The position numbers and the translations under genes were made by a program. From positions 1 through 64,000 of the forward strand of contig NZ_JAJSEC010000004.1 of the NCBI RefSeq assembly GCF_021272185.1: 64,000 nucleotides of DNA. Reading direction: 5' to 3'. The notes under the pieces were generated by a model. That model saw only the letters and a program-made list of their open reading frames with translations, did not search any database and was not told where the DNA came from. Position 1 is the stretch's first letter. Every line of letters starts with the position of its first letter. The DNA comes from Roseivivax sp. GX 12232. GTDB lineage: Bacteria; Pseudomonadota; Alphaproteobacteria; Rhodobacterales; Rhodobacteraceae. This document shows, in pieces, positions 33,913 through 44,400 of the stretch.

Positions 33913-36024
33913 TTGTTCCTGTCCTTGCGTTCCTGCCTCGCCGCCTGCCTTGTCCTTCTGGCCCTGCCCGCGGGCGCGGCCCTGCGCGGCCCCGAGGGCG
34001 GCGCAGTGCCCGGGGCCGAAGCACCCGCGCCTGCGCCCGAGGCCCGGCGCCTGGCCCAGGCCGACCCCGAGCCCGCTGCCGCCGGGCCCGCGACGGGCGG
34101 CGCGCCCGCGCTGGCGCTCGGGCTCAACGGCGTCACCGACTGGTCGAGCCAGCATCCCTTCGTCGACATCTTCAAGACCTCGCGCGCCTGGATCGGCCAT
34201 CTGCCCGGCCAATGGGGCGGGATCGAGGCCGAGGAGCTGCGCGCGGGCGGCCATATCGACGCCGCGGGCTGGCCGGTCTCCCTGCCGGACCGGGCCGAGC
34301 GGCTGGAGGCGCTGATCCTCACCGACCAGCCCGAGGAGGCCACGGGCCAGCGCGGCTATTACATCCTGACCCACGCCGGCCGGGGCGAGATCACCCTGAC
34401 CGGTCGCGCCCGCCGGGTCGACGACAGCGCGCCCGGGCGGCTGCGCTTCTTCTACGAGCCGGGGCCGGGGGCCGTCGGCGTCTCGATCTCGGCGCTCGAT
34501 CCCGAGGACCCGATCCGCGACATAAAGGTCTACCGCGAGGAACACGCCGCGCTGATCGAGGCCGGGGCGATGTTCAACCCCGCCTGGCTTTCCGAGGTCT
34601 CCGCGATGCGGGTGCTGCGCTTCATGGACTGGCAGGCCACCAATGATTCCACCCTGACCGACTGGGACGACCGCCCGCGCCCCGGCGATGCCAGCTACAT
34701 GCCCTGGGGCGTGCCGCTCGAGGTGCTGATCCGGCTGGCGAACGAGGTCGGCGCCGATCCTTGGGTGAACGTGCCCCATGGCGCCTCGGACGGCTATGTC
34801 CGCGCCATGGCCGAGATGCTGCGCGACGGGCTCGATCCGCGGCTCAAGGCGCATGTGGAATATTCCAACGAGGTCTGGAACGAGATCTTCGAACAGGCGC
34901 GCTGGGCCGAGGCGCGGGCCCGCGACCTCTGGGGGCCGGGCGAGGACCTGAAGATGCAGTATTACGGCCTGCGCGCGGCCCAGGTCATGGACATCTTTGC
35001 TGAGGTCTACGGGCCCGAGCGCGCGACCCGGCTGGTCCGGGTCTTCGCCACCCAGACCGGCTGGATGGGCCGCGAGGCCCGGGCGCTGACCGCGCCGCTG
35101 GCCTATCTGACGCTCGGGCGGATGCCGCGGGACAGCTTCGACGCCTATGCGGTGACCGGCTATTTCCCGCATGGCGCCAAGAAGGACATCTGGTCCGACC
35201 TCTCCCGCGTGCTCGACGCCGCCGAGGCCGAGGCCCGCGCGGCGGGTGAAGCCGAGGGGCTCGCCCGCGTCGCCCTGCGCGAGCATATCCGCGCCACACG
35301 GTTCGAGGCCGCCTACCCGGTCTTCGCAAAGATGCTGGAGCCGGGCATCGACCTTCTGACCGAGGAGGTCTTTCCCTATCACGCCGCGGTCGCCGCCGAG
35401 GCGGGGCTCGACCTCATCATGTATGAAGGCGGCGCGCATCTGGTTGCCGCGGGCACCGGCCCGGACGAGGAGCGCATCGCCGAGTTCCTCGCGGGCTTTG
35501 GCCAGTCCGAGCCGCTGGCCGGGCTCTATACCCGGCTGCTCTCGGGTTGGGCGGCCTCGGGCGGGGTGCTCTTCAACGCCTTCGTGGACGTCGGCGCGCC
35601 CTCGCGCTGGGGCATCTGGGGCCACCTGCGGTTCCTCGGCGACACAAGCCCGCGCTGGGAGGCGCTGGGCGCCTATAACGCCGCCGGGCCCTTGCCCGAC
35701 GCGCGCCCGGCCTCGGTCTTCGCCGATGGCGCGCTGGCGGCGGGCAGCGCGGGCGACGACGAGATGCGCGGCTCCTCCGAAGAGGATGTGCTGCTCGGCG
35801 GGCCGGGCGACGACCTGCTGATCTCGGGCGGCGGGGCGGACCTTCTGCACGGCGGGCCCGGCATGGACGAGGCGCGGCTGCCCGGCGCACGGGCCGATTA
35901 CGCGCTGACCGAGGACGCCGCGGGCCGCACGCTGGCCACGGCGGGCTGGCGGCGGGTCACGCTGACCGGGATCGAGCGGCTGAGCTTCGAGGCGGAGCCG
36001 GGCGAGAGCTTGCCGCTGCCCTGA
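33913..36024 (+). CDS. Secreted hydrolase-like protein with RTX calcium repeats
   Basis: About 703 residues if begun at the TTG at 33913, which gives a clean signal peptide (LFLSLRSCLAACLVLLALPA). ATGs further upstream would put a basic leader in front. Residues about 80-600 resemble a glycoside-hydrolase barrel: FMDWQATND, then HVEYSNEVWNE, whose Asn-Glu pair matches the acid/base position of clan A enzymes. I cannot name the family. Near residues 610-655 there are nonapeptide calcium-binding repeats (GGPGDDLLIS, GGADLLHGGPGMD). It opens the exopolysaccharide locus and may trim, release or bind the polymer outside the cell. Having both a signal peptide and RTX repeats is unusual, since RTX proteins normally leave by type I secretion. 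Confidence 0.65.
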   Translation: MFLSLRSCLAACLVLLALPAGAALRGPEGGAVPGAEAPAPAPEARRLAQADPEPAAAGPATGGAPALALGLNGVTDWSSQHPFVDIFKTSRAWIGHLPGQWGGIEAEELRAGGHIDAAGWPVSLPDRAERLEALILTDQPEEATGQRGYYILTHAGRGEITLTGRARRVDDSAPGRLRFFYEPGPGAVGVSISALDPEDPIRDIKVYREEHAALIEAGAMFNPAWLSEVSAMRVLRFMDWQATNDSTLTDWDDRPRPGDASYMPWGVPLEVLIRLANEVGADPWVNVPHGASDGYVRAMAEMLRDGLDPRLKAHVEYSNEVWNEIFEQARWAEARARDLWGPGEDLKMQYYGLRAAQVMDIFAEVYGPERATRLVRVFATQTGWMGREARALTAPLAYLTLGRMPRDSFDAYAVTGYFPHGAKKDIWSDLSRVLDAAEAEARAAGEAEGLARVALREHIRATRFEAAYPVFAKMLEPGIDLLTEEVFPYHAAVAAEAGLDLIMYEGGAHLVAAGTGPDEERIAEFLAGFGQSEPLAGLYTRLLSGWAASGGVLFNAFVDVGAPSRWGIWGHLRFLGDTSPRWEALGAYNAAGPLPDARPASVFADGALAAGSAGDDEMRGSSEEDVLLGGPGDDLLISGGGADLLHGGPGMDEARLPGARADYALTEDAAGRTLATAGWRRVTLTGIERLSFEAEPGESLPLP

Positions 36025-36089
36025 GGCGCGGGCATGCTCTGGCGCAACAGGAGGCAGGCGGGCGCCCGGCAGGGCCCCGGGCGGAGCGG

Positions 36090-36932
36090 ATGACAGACAC
36101 GGCAGCCAGGCTCAGCGTCATCGTGCCCGCCTCGAACGAGGCCGGGCGCATCGGCGCGTGCCTCGCCGCGCTCGCCGGGTCGAGCTGGCACCTGCCCGAG
36201 CCGCCCGAGGTCATCGTGGTCGAGAACGGCTCTACCGACGGCACCGCCGAGGTGGCGCGCGGGGCCGGCGCGGCGCTCGAGGCCCGCGGCTGGCGCTGCC
36301 GGGTGCTGGAGGCCGAAAGCCTCGGCAAACCCGCCGCTCTGAACGCCGGGGACGCCGTGGCCGAGGCGCAAGCGCGGCTTTACCTCGACGCCGATGTGAC
36401 CGTGGCGCCGGACCTTCTGGAGGCGGTGGCCCGGGCGCTCGACACCTCGGCGCCGCGCTTCGTCTCGGGGCGGCTGCGGATCACCGCGCCCGAGAGCTTC
36501 GCCAGCCGGGCCTATGCGCGCTACTGGGCGCAGGTGCCCTTCATGGCCGAGACGGTGCCGGGCTGCGGGCTTTTCGCGGTCAACGCCGCGGGCCGCGCGC
36601 GCTGGGACACCTTCCCGGAGATTATCTCGGACGACACCTTCGCGCGGCTGAGCTTCGCGCCGGGGGAACGCCGGGCGGTCGCCGCGCCCTACGACTGGCC
36701 GGTGGTGGCGGGCTTCCCGGCGCTGGTGCGGGTGCGCGCCCGGCAGAACCGGGGCGTCGCCGAGGTGCATACCCGCTGGCCCGAGCGCGCGCGGAACGAC
36801 GATCACCGGCCCTTTCCCCTGCACCGCAAGCTGCGGCTGGCGCTGGGCGACCCCGTGGCCTTCGCGGTCTATTCCAGCGTGGCGCTGCTGGCGCGGCTGA
36901 ACCCGGGGCAGGGCTGGAGTCGCGGGCGATGA
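36090..36932 (+). CDS. Glycosyltransferase family 2
   Basis: 280-residue GT2 enzyme with the GT-A fold: LSVIVPASNEAGRI at the N-terminus, VIVVENGSTDGT, LYLDADVTV (the DXD-type metal and sugar-nucleotide site) and a later SDDTFARL acidic pair. It should transfer a sugar from a nucleotide donor to a lipid-linked chain on the cytoplasmic side. Its stop overlaps the flippase start by four bases (ATGA), so it is translated together with Wzx. Confidence 0.88.
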   Translation: MTDTAARLSVIVPASNEAGRIGACLAALAGSSWHLPEPPEVIVVENGSTDGTAEVARGAGAALEARGWRCRVLEAESLGKPAALNAGDAVAEAQARLYLDADVTVAPDLLEAVARALDTSAPRFVSGRLRITAPESFASRAYARYWAQVPFMAETVPGCGLFAVNAAGRARWDTFPEIISDDTFARLSFAPGERRAVAAPYDWPVVAGFPALVRVRARQNRGVAEVHTRWPERARNDDHRPFPLHRKLRLALGDPVAFAVYSSVALLARLNPGQGWSRGR

Positions 36933-38296
36933 ATGTCTTCGGCCTGACCCGGCTGCGCGGCAGCTCGCTCGGCGCGCGGGCGCTGCGCTCCTCGATCTGG
37001 ACCACCGGGGCCTTCATGGCGAGCCAGGTGATCCGGCTCGGCGGCAACCTGGTCTTGACGCGGCTGCTTTTCCCCGAGGCCTTCGGCCTGATGGCGCTGG
37101 TCGCGGTGATCATGCAGGGGCTGGCGAATTTCTCCGACACCGGCGTCTTGCAATCGGTCATGCAAAGCAAGCGTGGCGAGGATCCGCGCTTTCTCGACAC
37201 CGCCTTCACCATCCAGGCGATCCGGGGGGTGCTGCTGTGGGGGGCGGCCTGCCTCCTGGCCTGGCCGCTCGCCCTGGTCTTCGACGCGGCGCTGCTGACC
37301 TGGCTCCTGCCGGTCGCGGCCTTCTCGCTGGTCGTCCTGGGCTTCACGCCGATGCGCAGCGCCACCGCCCACCGGCATCTCCTGATCGGGCGGGTCGCGG
37401 GGCTGGAGCTGGCGGGCCAGGTGCTGGGGCTTGTCGCGGGCATCGCGCTGGCCTGGGTGACGGGCTCGGTCTGGGCGCTGGCGATCAGCGGCATCATCGG
37501 CGCCGTGGCGCATGTCTGGCTGAACTGGCGCTACCTGCCCGGCCACCGCGAGCGGCTGCGCTGGAACGCCTCGGCGGCGCGCGAGCTGACCAGCTTCGGC
37601 AAGTGGATCTTCCTGTCGACGATCTTCGGCTTCCTGACCGCCCAGGGCGACCGCATCCTGATCGGCCGGGCGCTCGCGCTCGGGGCCTTCGGGGTCTACA
37701 ACATCGGCTACTTCCTGGCCTCCTTCCCGATGATGCTGGGCAAGATGGTCGCCGGGAAGGTGCTGATCCCGATCTACCGCGAGGCGCCACCCGCCGAGAG
37801 CCGCGACAATTTCCTCAAGCTGCGCCGGATGCGGGCGCTGGTCAGCGGCGGGCTGATCGCGCTGGTGGCGCTCCTCGGCGTGATCGGGATCGAGGTGGTG
37901 GGGCTGCTTTATGACGACCGCTACGCCGACGCGGGCCCGGTGACGGTGCTCATGGCGGTGATGTGGATCCCGCACATCCTGACCCTGACCTACGACCCCG
38001 CGGCGCTGGCGCGCGGCGACAGCCGCAGCTTCTGCCTGCTCATGGCGGGCCGCGCCGTGGCGGTCCTGGGCGCCGTCGCGCTGGGGCTGGAGCTGGCCGG
38101 CCTGCCGGGGGCGATCGTCGGGCAGGGTGTCGCGGGGGTGCTGATCTATCCGGGCGAGGTCTGGCTGTCGCGGCGGGCCGGGGCCTGGGACCCGCTGCAC
38201 GACGCGACCTTCGGGGCGCTGGGCCTGGCGGTGGGCGCAGGCGTGATCTGGCTGCACGGCCCGGCGATCGCCGCCCTGGCCGCGGCGACAATGTGA
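36929..38296 (+). CDS. Oligosaccharide flippase (Wzx/MOP family)
   Basis: 455-residue membrane protein of the polysaccharide transporter (MOP) superfamily, with about 12 to 14 membrane segments. The N-terminal SSIWTTGAFMASQVIRLGGNLVLTRLL is the classic start of WzxC/RfbX-type flippases. It would turn lipid-linked repeat units to the periplasmic face for polymerisation. It is co-translated with the GT2 gene upstream. A roughly 110-base AT-richer gap separates it from the polyketide synthase and probably holds a second promoter. Confidence 0.88.
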   Translation: MNVFGLTRLRGSSLGARALRSSIWTTGAFMASQVIRLGGNLVLTRLLFPEAFGLMALVAVIMQGLANFSDTGVLQSVMQSKRGEDPRFLDTAFTIQAIRGVLLWGAACLLAWPLALVFDAALLTWLLPVAAFSLVVLGFTPMRSATAHRHLLIGRVAGLELAGQVLGLVAGIALAWVTGSVWALAISGIIGAVAHVWLNWRYLPGHRERLRWNASAARELTSFGKWIFLSTIFGFLTAQGDRILIGRALALGAFGVYNIGYFLASFPMMLGKMVAGKVLIPIYREAPPAESRDNFLKLRRMRALVSGGLIALVALLGVIGIEVVGLLYDDRYADAGPVTVLMAVMWIPHILTLTYDPAALARGDSRSFCLLMAGRAVAVLGAVALGLELAGLPGAIVGQGVAGVLIYPGEVWLSRRAGAWDPLHDATFGALGLAVGAGVIWLHGPAIAALAAATM

Positions 38297-38404
38297 CGCC
38301 GGCCTGACAGGGCCCCGCCATTGCGCGTATGTTACCAGACAAACGCCGCAATATCCGCGTATTTTCCAAATAGATCATCCACGAAGGATTAAGCAGGATT
38401 GGCC

Positions 38405-41400
38405 ATGTTGGACCCGGCGGAGACCCCCGAGACCGGCGCGACGGATATTGCCATAGTAGGCATGGCGGCGCATCTGCCCGGCGCGGCCAGCGTCGAGGCC
38501 TATTGGCAGAACCTGCGCGCCGGGCTCTCGGCGATCCGGCGTCTGAGCGAGGAGGAGCTGCGCGAGGCCGGCGAGGCCCCCGGCATGATCCGCCGCCGCG
38601 ACTACGTCCCCTTTGCCGCGCCGCTCGACGGCTTCGAGATGTTCGACGCGGAGTTCTTCGGCTTCTCGCCGAAAGAGGCGGCGATCCTCGATCCCCAGCA
38701 CCGCCGCTTCCTCGAGGTGGCCTGGGAGGCGATGGAGAACGCGGGCCATGTGCCCCGGGGCTTTCCCGGCGCCGTCGGCGTCTACGGCGGCTGCGGCATG
38801 GGCAGCTATTTCTACTTCAACATCTGCTCGAACCCCGAGCTGGTCGACCAGACCGGCATGTTCCTTCTGCGCCATACCGGCAACGACAAGGACTTCCTGA
38901 CCACCCGCGCGAGCCATGTCTTCGACCTCAAGGGCCCCTCGCTCAGCCTGCAGACCGCCTGTTCGACCTCGCTTGTCGCCACCCATTACGCCGCCCAGGC
39001 ACTGCTGGCGGGCGAATGCGACATGGCGCTGGCGGGCGGGGTCACCATCGAGCTGCCGCAGGGGCGCGGCTATCTCTACAAGGAGAACGAGATCCTCTCG
39101 CCCGACGGGGAATGCCATGCCTTCGACCACCGCGCCGCCGGCACGGTCTTCGGCTCGGGCGCGGGCGTGGTGGTGCTGCGCCGGCTCGCCGATGCGCTGG
39201 CCGACGGCGACCATGTCTGGGCGGTGATCAAGGGCAGCGCGGTCAACAATGACGGCGCCGACAAGGCGGGCTACCTCGCGCCCTCGGTCGGCGGCCAGGC
39301 GGCGGCGATCTCCGAGGCGCAGGCCATCGCCGATGTCGATGCGCGCAGCATCGGCTACGTGGAATGCCACGGCACCGGCACCTACCTCGGCGATCCGATC
39401 GAGGTGGCGGCCCTGACCCAGGCCTTCCGCGAGACCACCGAGGACAGCGGCTTCTGCCGCATCGGCTCGGTCAAGACCAACATCGGGCATCTCGATACCG
39501 CGGCGGGGGTGGCGAGCCTGATCAAGGCCTCGCTGTCGCTGCACCACGCCGAGATCCCGCCGAGCCTCGGCTACGAGGCGCCGAACCCGGCGATCGACTT
39601 CGCGGGCTCGCCCTTCCGGGTGAACGACCGGCTGACGCCCTGGCCCGAGGCCGCGCGCCAGCCGGGCCAGCCGCGCCGCGCCGGGGTCAATTCGCTGGGC
39701 GTCGGCGGCACCAACGCGCATCTGATCCTCGAGGAGGCGCCCGCCCGCGCGCCCTCGGAGGCGCCGGAGTTTCCCTTCCAGATCCTCACGCTTTCGGCCC
39801 GGAAGAAGACCGCGCTCGAGGGCAATGCCGCCCGGCTCGCGGGCTGGCTGAAGGCCCATCCCGAGGCCGAGCTGGCCGATGTCGCCTATACCCTGAAGGA
39901 GGGCCGCGCCGCTTTCGCCGAACGCCGCGTGGTCGTGGCCGAGACCCCAGCCGAGGCCGCCGAAATGCTCGAGCGCGGCGACCCGCGCCGGGTCTTCACC
40001 CACCGCGCGCTGAGCGCCCCGGACGTGGCCTTCCTGCTGCCCGGCGGCGGGGCGCAATACCCGCAGATGGCCAAGGGCCTCTACGAGACCGAACCGGTCT
40101 TTGCCGAATGGATGGACCGCGGGCTCGACCACCTCGCCGGGCTGACCGGCGGCGACCCGCGCGCCGACTGGCTGGCCGCCCCGGGCGCCGAGGCCGAGGC
40201 GCGGCTCCTGAAGCCCTCGGTGCAGCTGCCGCTGATCCTGGTGACCGAGATCGCCCTGGCGCGGCTCTGGGAAAGCTGGGGGGTGACGCCCGCGGCGCTG
40301 ATCGGCCATTCCATGGGCGAGAACGCGGCGGCCTGCCTGGCCGGCGTCATGCGCTTCGAGGAGGCCATCGGCCTCGTGCATCTGCGCGGCGCGCTCTTCG
40401 ACACGGTGCCACGCGGGGGGATGCTTTCGGTGCCGCTCTCCGAGGCGGTGCTGTTGCCGTATCTCGGCGAGGAGCTCGACATCGCCTCGGTCAACGGCGC
40501 GCAGCTCACCGTGGCGACCGGCCCCGAGGCGGCGCTCGAGGCCCTGGCCGAGCGGCTCGCAGGCGAAGGCATCGAGAGCCAGCGCATCGGCATCGACATC
40601 GCCGCGCACAGCCGGATGCTCGACCCGATCCTGCCGGCCTTCCGCGACTACCTGGCCGGGCTCGACCTGCGGCCGCCGGAAATCCCGATCATGTCGAACC
40701 GCAGCGGCGACTGGCTGACCGCCGAAGAGGCGACGGATCCCGATTACTGGGTCGCCCACCTGCGCCATACCGTGCGCTTCGCGGACGGGCTGGCGCGGCT
40801 CGCCGAGCCCGAGAACCGCGTGCTGCTCGAGGTCGGGCCGGGCCATGCGCTGGGCGCGCTCGCGCGGCAGCAACCGCAGATCGGCGCCAACCGGGTGGTC
40901 TCGAGCCTGCGCCACCCGCAGGACGTCATCGCCGACGACCGCCACTTCCACGAGGTGCTGGGCCGGCTCTGGGCGCTGGGCGTCGCGGTCGACTGGGACC
41001 AGGTCTGGGGCGAGGCGCGCCGGTTGCGCCTGCCGCTGCCGAGCTACGCCTTCCAGCACGCGCCCTATTTCATCGCGCCGGGCCATGCCGCCAGCGACAC
41101 CGCCGACCGTTACCCCGCGCGCAGCGACGACATGGCCGACTGGGGCGCGGTGCCGGTCTGGCGGCCGCGCGCCGCCGAAGTGCCGGTCGACGTGGAGCAT
41201 GACCTGGGGCTGCTTGAACCGCAGACCTGGCTGGTCTTCGCCGATGCCGCGGGGCTGGCCGAACGCGCCATGGCGCCGCTGCGTGCCGCCGGGCACCGGG
41301 TCATCGAGGTGCGCCCCGGCGACACCTTCGCGCGGCTCTCCGAGGACCGCTATGCCCTGGCGCCCGAGCGCGGGCGCGAGGGCTACGACCTGCTCCTGGC

Positions 41401-44400
41401 CGATCTCGACGCGCGCGGGCTCTCGCCCGGGCGGATCGCGCATTTCTGGCTGGTCACCGCCGAAGAGGGCCACCGCCCCGGCTCCAGCTTCTTCCACCGG
41501 CTGCAGGAACAGGGGTTCTACTCACTGCTCTTCCTCGCCCAGGCGCTGGTCGACGAGGGGCTGACCGGCCTGCATCTGGACGTGGTGACCTCGGGCGCGG
41601 CGGCGCTGTGCGACGCGCCGCTGGCCCATCCCGCCAAGGCGCTGATCGCGGGGCCGCTGCGGGTGATCCCGCGCGAGGTGCCGGGCTTGAGCTTCGCCGC
41701 GCTCGACGTGGTGCTGCCCGAGACGCCCCGGCGCGGGCTCTTCGCCCGGGCCGACCGGGGGACCGAGGCCGCCTGGGAGGGGCTCGCCCGCCAGGTCACC
41801 GAAGAGCTGATCTGCCCGCCCGCCCCGCGCGAGGCCGCCCTGCGCGGCGGCCGCCGTTTTGAGCGCGGGCTGAACCCGCTGCCGCTGCCCGCGCCCGAGG
41901 CCGGTGAGGAGACCGGGGCCCCGCCGCTCACCGGCACGCTGCTCATCACCGGCGGCTTCGGCGGTATCGCCCGGACGCTCGCCCGCGCGGCGGCCGCCCC
42001 GGGCGTGCGGCTGATCCTGGCGTCGCGCAGCGCGCTGCCTCCGCGCGCGGACTGGGCCGAATACCGCCGCCGCCACGCGCCCCACGATCCCGTCAGCCGC
42101 GCCATCGCCCATGTCGAGGCGCTCGAGGCGGCGGGCGCCGAGGTCATGGCCGAGGCCGTCGATGTCACCAACCTCGAAGCCATGCGCGCGCTCTGCGAAA
42201 GGGCCGAGGCGCGCTTTGGCCGGATCACCGGGGTGATCCACGCGGCGGGCCGGCTGTCGGACCAGCCTTTCCTCGGGCTCGGCCCCGCGGACGTCGAGGA
42301 CACGCTGGCGCCGAAGCTGCACGGCGCCGATGTGATCGACCGGCTGTTCCCCGATGGCAGCACCGACTGGATCGCGCTCTTCTCCTCGGTCTCGACCATG
42401 GCCGCGGCGGCGGGGCAGCTCGATTACGTCGCCGCCAATGAATACCTCAACGCCCTGGCGCAGGCGCGCGCGGGCGGGCGCACCCGGGTCGTGGCGCTGA
42501 ACTGGGGCATCTGGGCCGAGGCCGGCATGGCCGCCGAGGCGCTTGCCCGCCGGATCGGCGAGGCGCCGCCCGCGCCCGAGGAACCGGTGACCCGCCCGCT
42601 TCTGGACAGCATGGGCTTCGACGCCGAGGGGCGGCGCGTCTTCCGCAGCCGCTTCACCACCGCCGACTGGGTGATCGACGAACACCGCACCCGGGCGGGG
42701 CTGGCGCTGCTGCCCGGCTCGGCCTGCGTCACCCTGGCCGCCCATGCGCTGGCCGAGGCCGGCGAGGACCGCGCCTTCGAGATCCGCGACCTGGCCTTCC
42801 TGCGGCCGCTGACCGTCTCGGAGGAGACCCCGCGCGAGGTCACCCTGCGGCTCACCCGCACCGAGGCGGGCTATACGCTCGAGCTGCTGCATGCCGCCCG
42901 CGCCCAGGGCCGCGAGGGGCTCTTGCGCTTCGCCGAGGCCGAGATCGCGCTGTCCGCGCTGGGCCCCGCGCCACGCATCGACCCCGAGGCGATCCGCGCC
43001 CGCTTGCCCGCGCCCGAGCGCGCGGCGCCGGGCCTGAGCCTCACCACCGGGCAGGAGCGGCACCTGGCCTTCGGCCCGCGCTGGCGCAGTCTTGTGTCGC
43101 GCAGCCTCACCGCCCGGGAAGGGCTCGCCGAGTTGGCCCTGCCCGAGGTGGGGGAGGGCGACGACTGCCTCATTCATCCCGCGCTGTTCGACATCGCCAC
43201 CGGCTGGGCGATGGAGCTGATCGAGGGCTACGAGGCGCGCCACCTCTGGGCGCCGATCTCCTACGGGCGGGCGCGCATCTGGGGGCCGCTGCCGAACCGG
43301 CTCCTGAGCTGGGTGCGTCCCAGCGCCGGCGGCGAGACCAGCCGCGAGAGCGCCAGTTTCGACGTCACCCTCGCGGCCCCCGATGGCACCGTGGTGATCG
43401 AGATCCACGGCTTCGCGATCCGGCGGCTCGACGACCCCGCGGCGCTGGGCCAGGCCCGCGCGCCCACCCCCGCCGAGATCGAGGGCGCCGAGGGCGGCGC
43501 GGCCCAGCCGCTCTCGCCCGGCGAGACGCTTCTGCAGCACAACCTCTCGCAGGGCATCCGCCCCGAGGAAGGCGCCGAGGCCTTCGCCCGCGCCATGGCC
43601 AGCGGCGCGCGGGTGGTTGCGGTGAGCCCGGTGCCGGTCGAGGCGCTGCGCCGCCAGGCGGCGCTGGCGGCGACCCCGGAAAGCACCGCCCAGAGCTTCG
43701 ACCGCCCCGAGCTCGACGGCGATTTCGCCGCCCCCGAGACCGACATCGAAAAGCGCCTCGCGGGCTTCTGGGAAGACCTCCTGGGCGTGCGCAACGTCGG
43801 CGTGGACGACAGTTTCTTCGACCTCGGCGGGCACAGCCTGATCGCCGTGCGGCTCTTCTCCATGGTCAAGAAGACCTACCGCGTCGACTTCCCGATCTCG
43901 GTCCTCTTCGAGGCGCCGACGATCCGTCAATGCGCCGCACTGATCGCCGAGAAGGCGGGTCTCTCCGACCAGCCCGCGGGCAGCGAGGCCGCGCGCCCGG
44001 CGCTGACCCGCCCCGAGCGGCGCTTTGCCCATGTCGTGCCCATGCACGAGGGCGAACCGGGCCCCCGGCGGCCCTTCTTCCTGGTCGCGGGCATGTTCGG
44101 CAACGTGCTGAACCTGCGCCATCTCGCGCTTCTCTTGGGCCGCGACCGGCCCTTCTACGGGCTCCAGGCCAAGGGGCTCTACGGCGACGAGGCCCCGCAT
44201 GAGACCATCGAGGAGGCCGCCCGCGACTACATCGCCGAGATGAAGCGCATCCAGCCCGAGGGCCCCTATCTGGTCGGCGGCTTCTCGGGCGGCGGCATCA
44301 CCGCCTTCGAGATCGCCCGCCAACTCGAGGCGCTTGGCGACGCCGTGGCGCTGGTCGCCATGCTCGACACCCCGCTGCCGCAGAAGCGTCCGCTGCTGGC

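Noticed and set aside
38375-41497. Long minus-strand open frame opposite the PKS start
   Set aside because: Same shadow effect; no domains or ribosome site.
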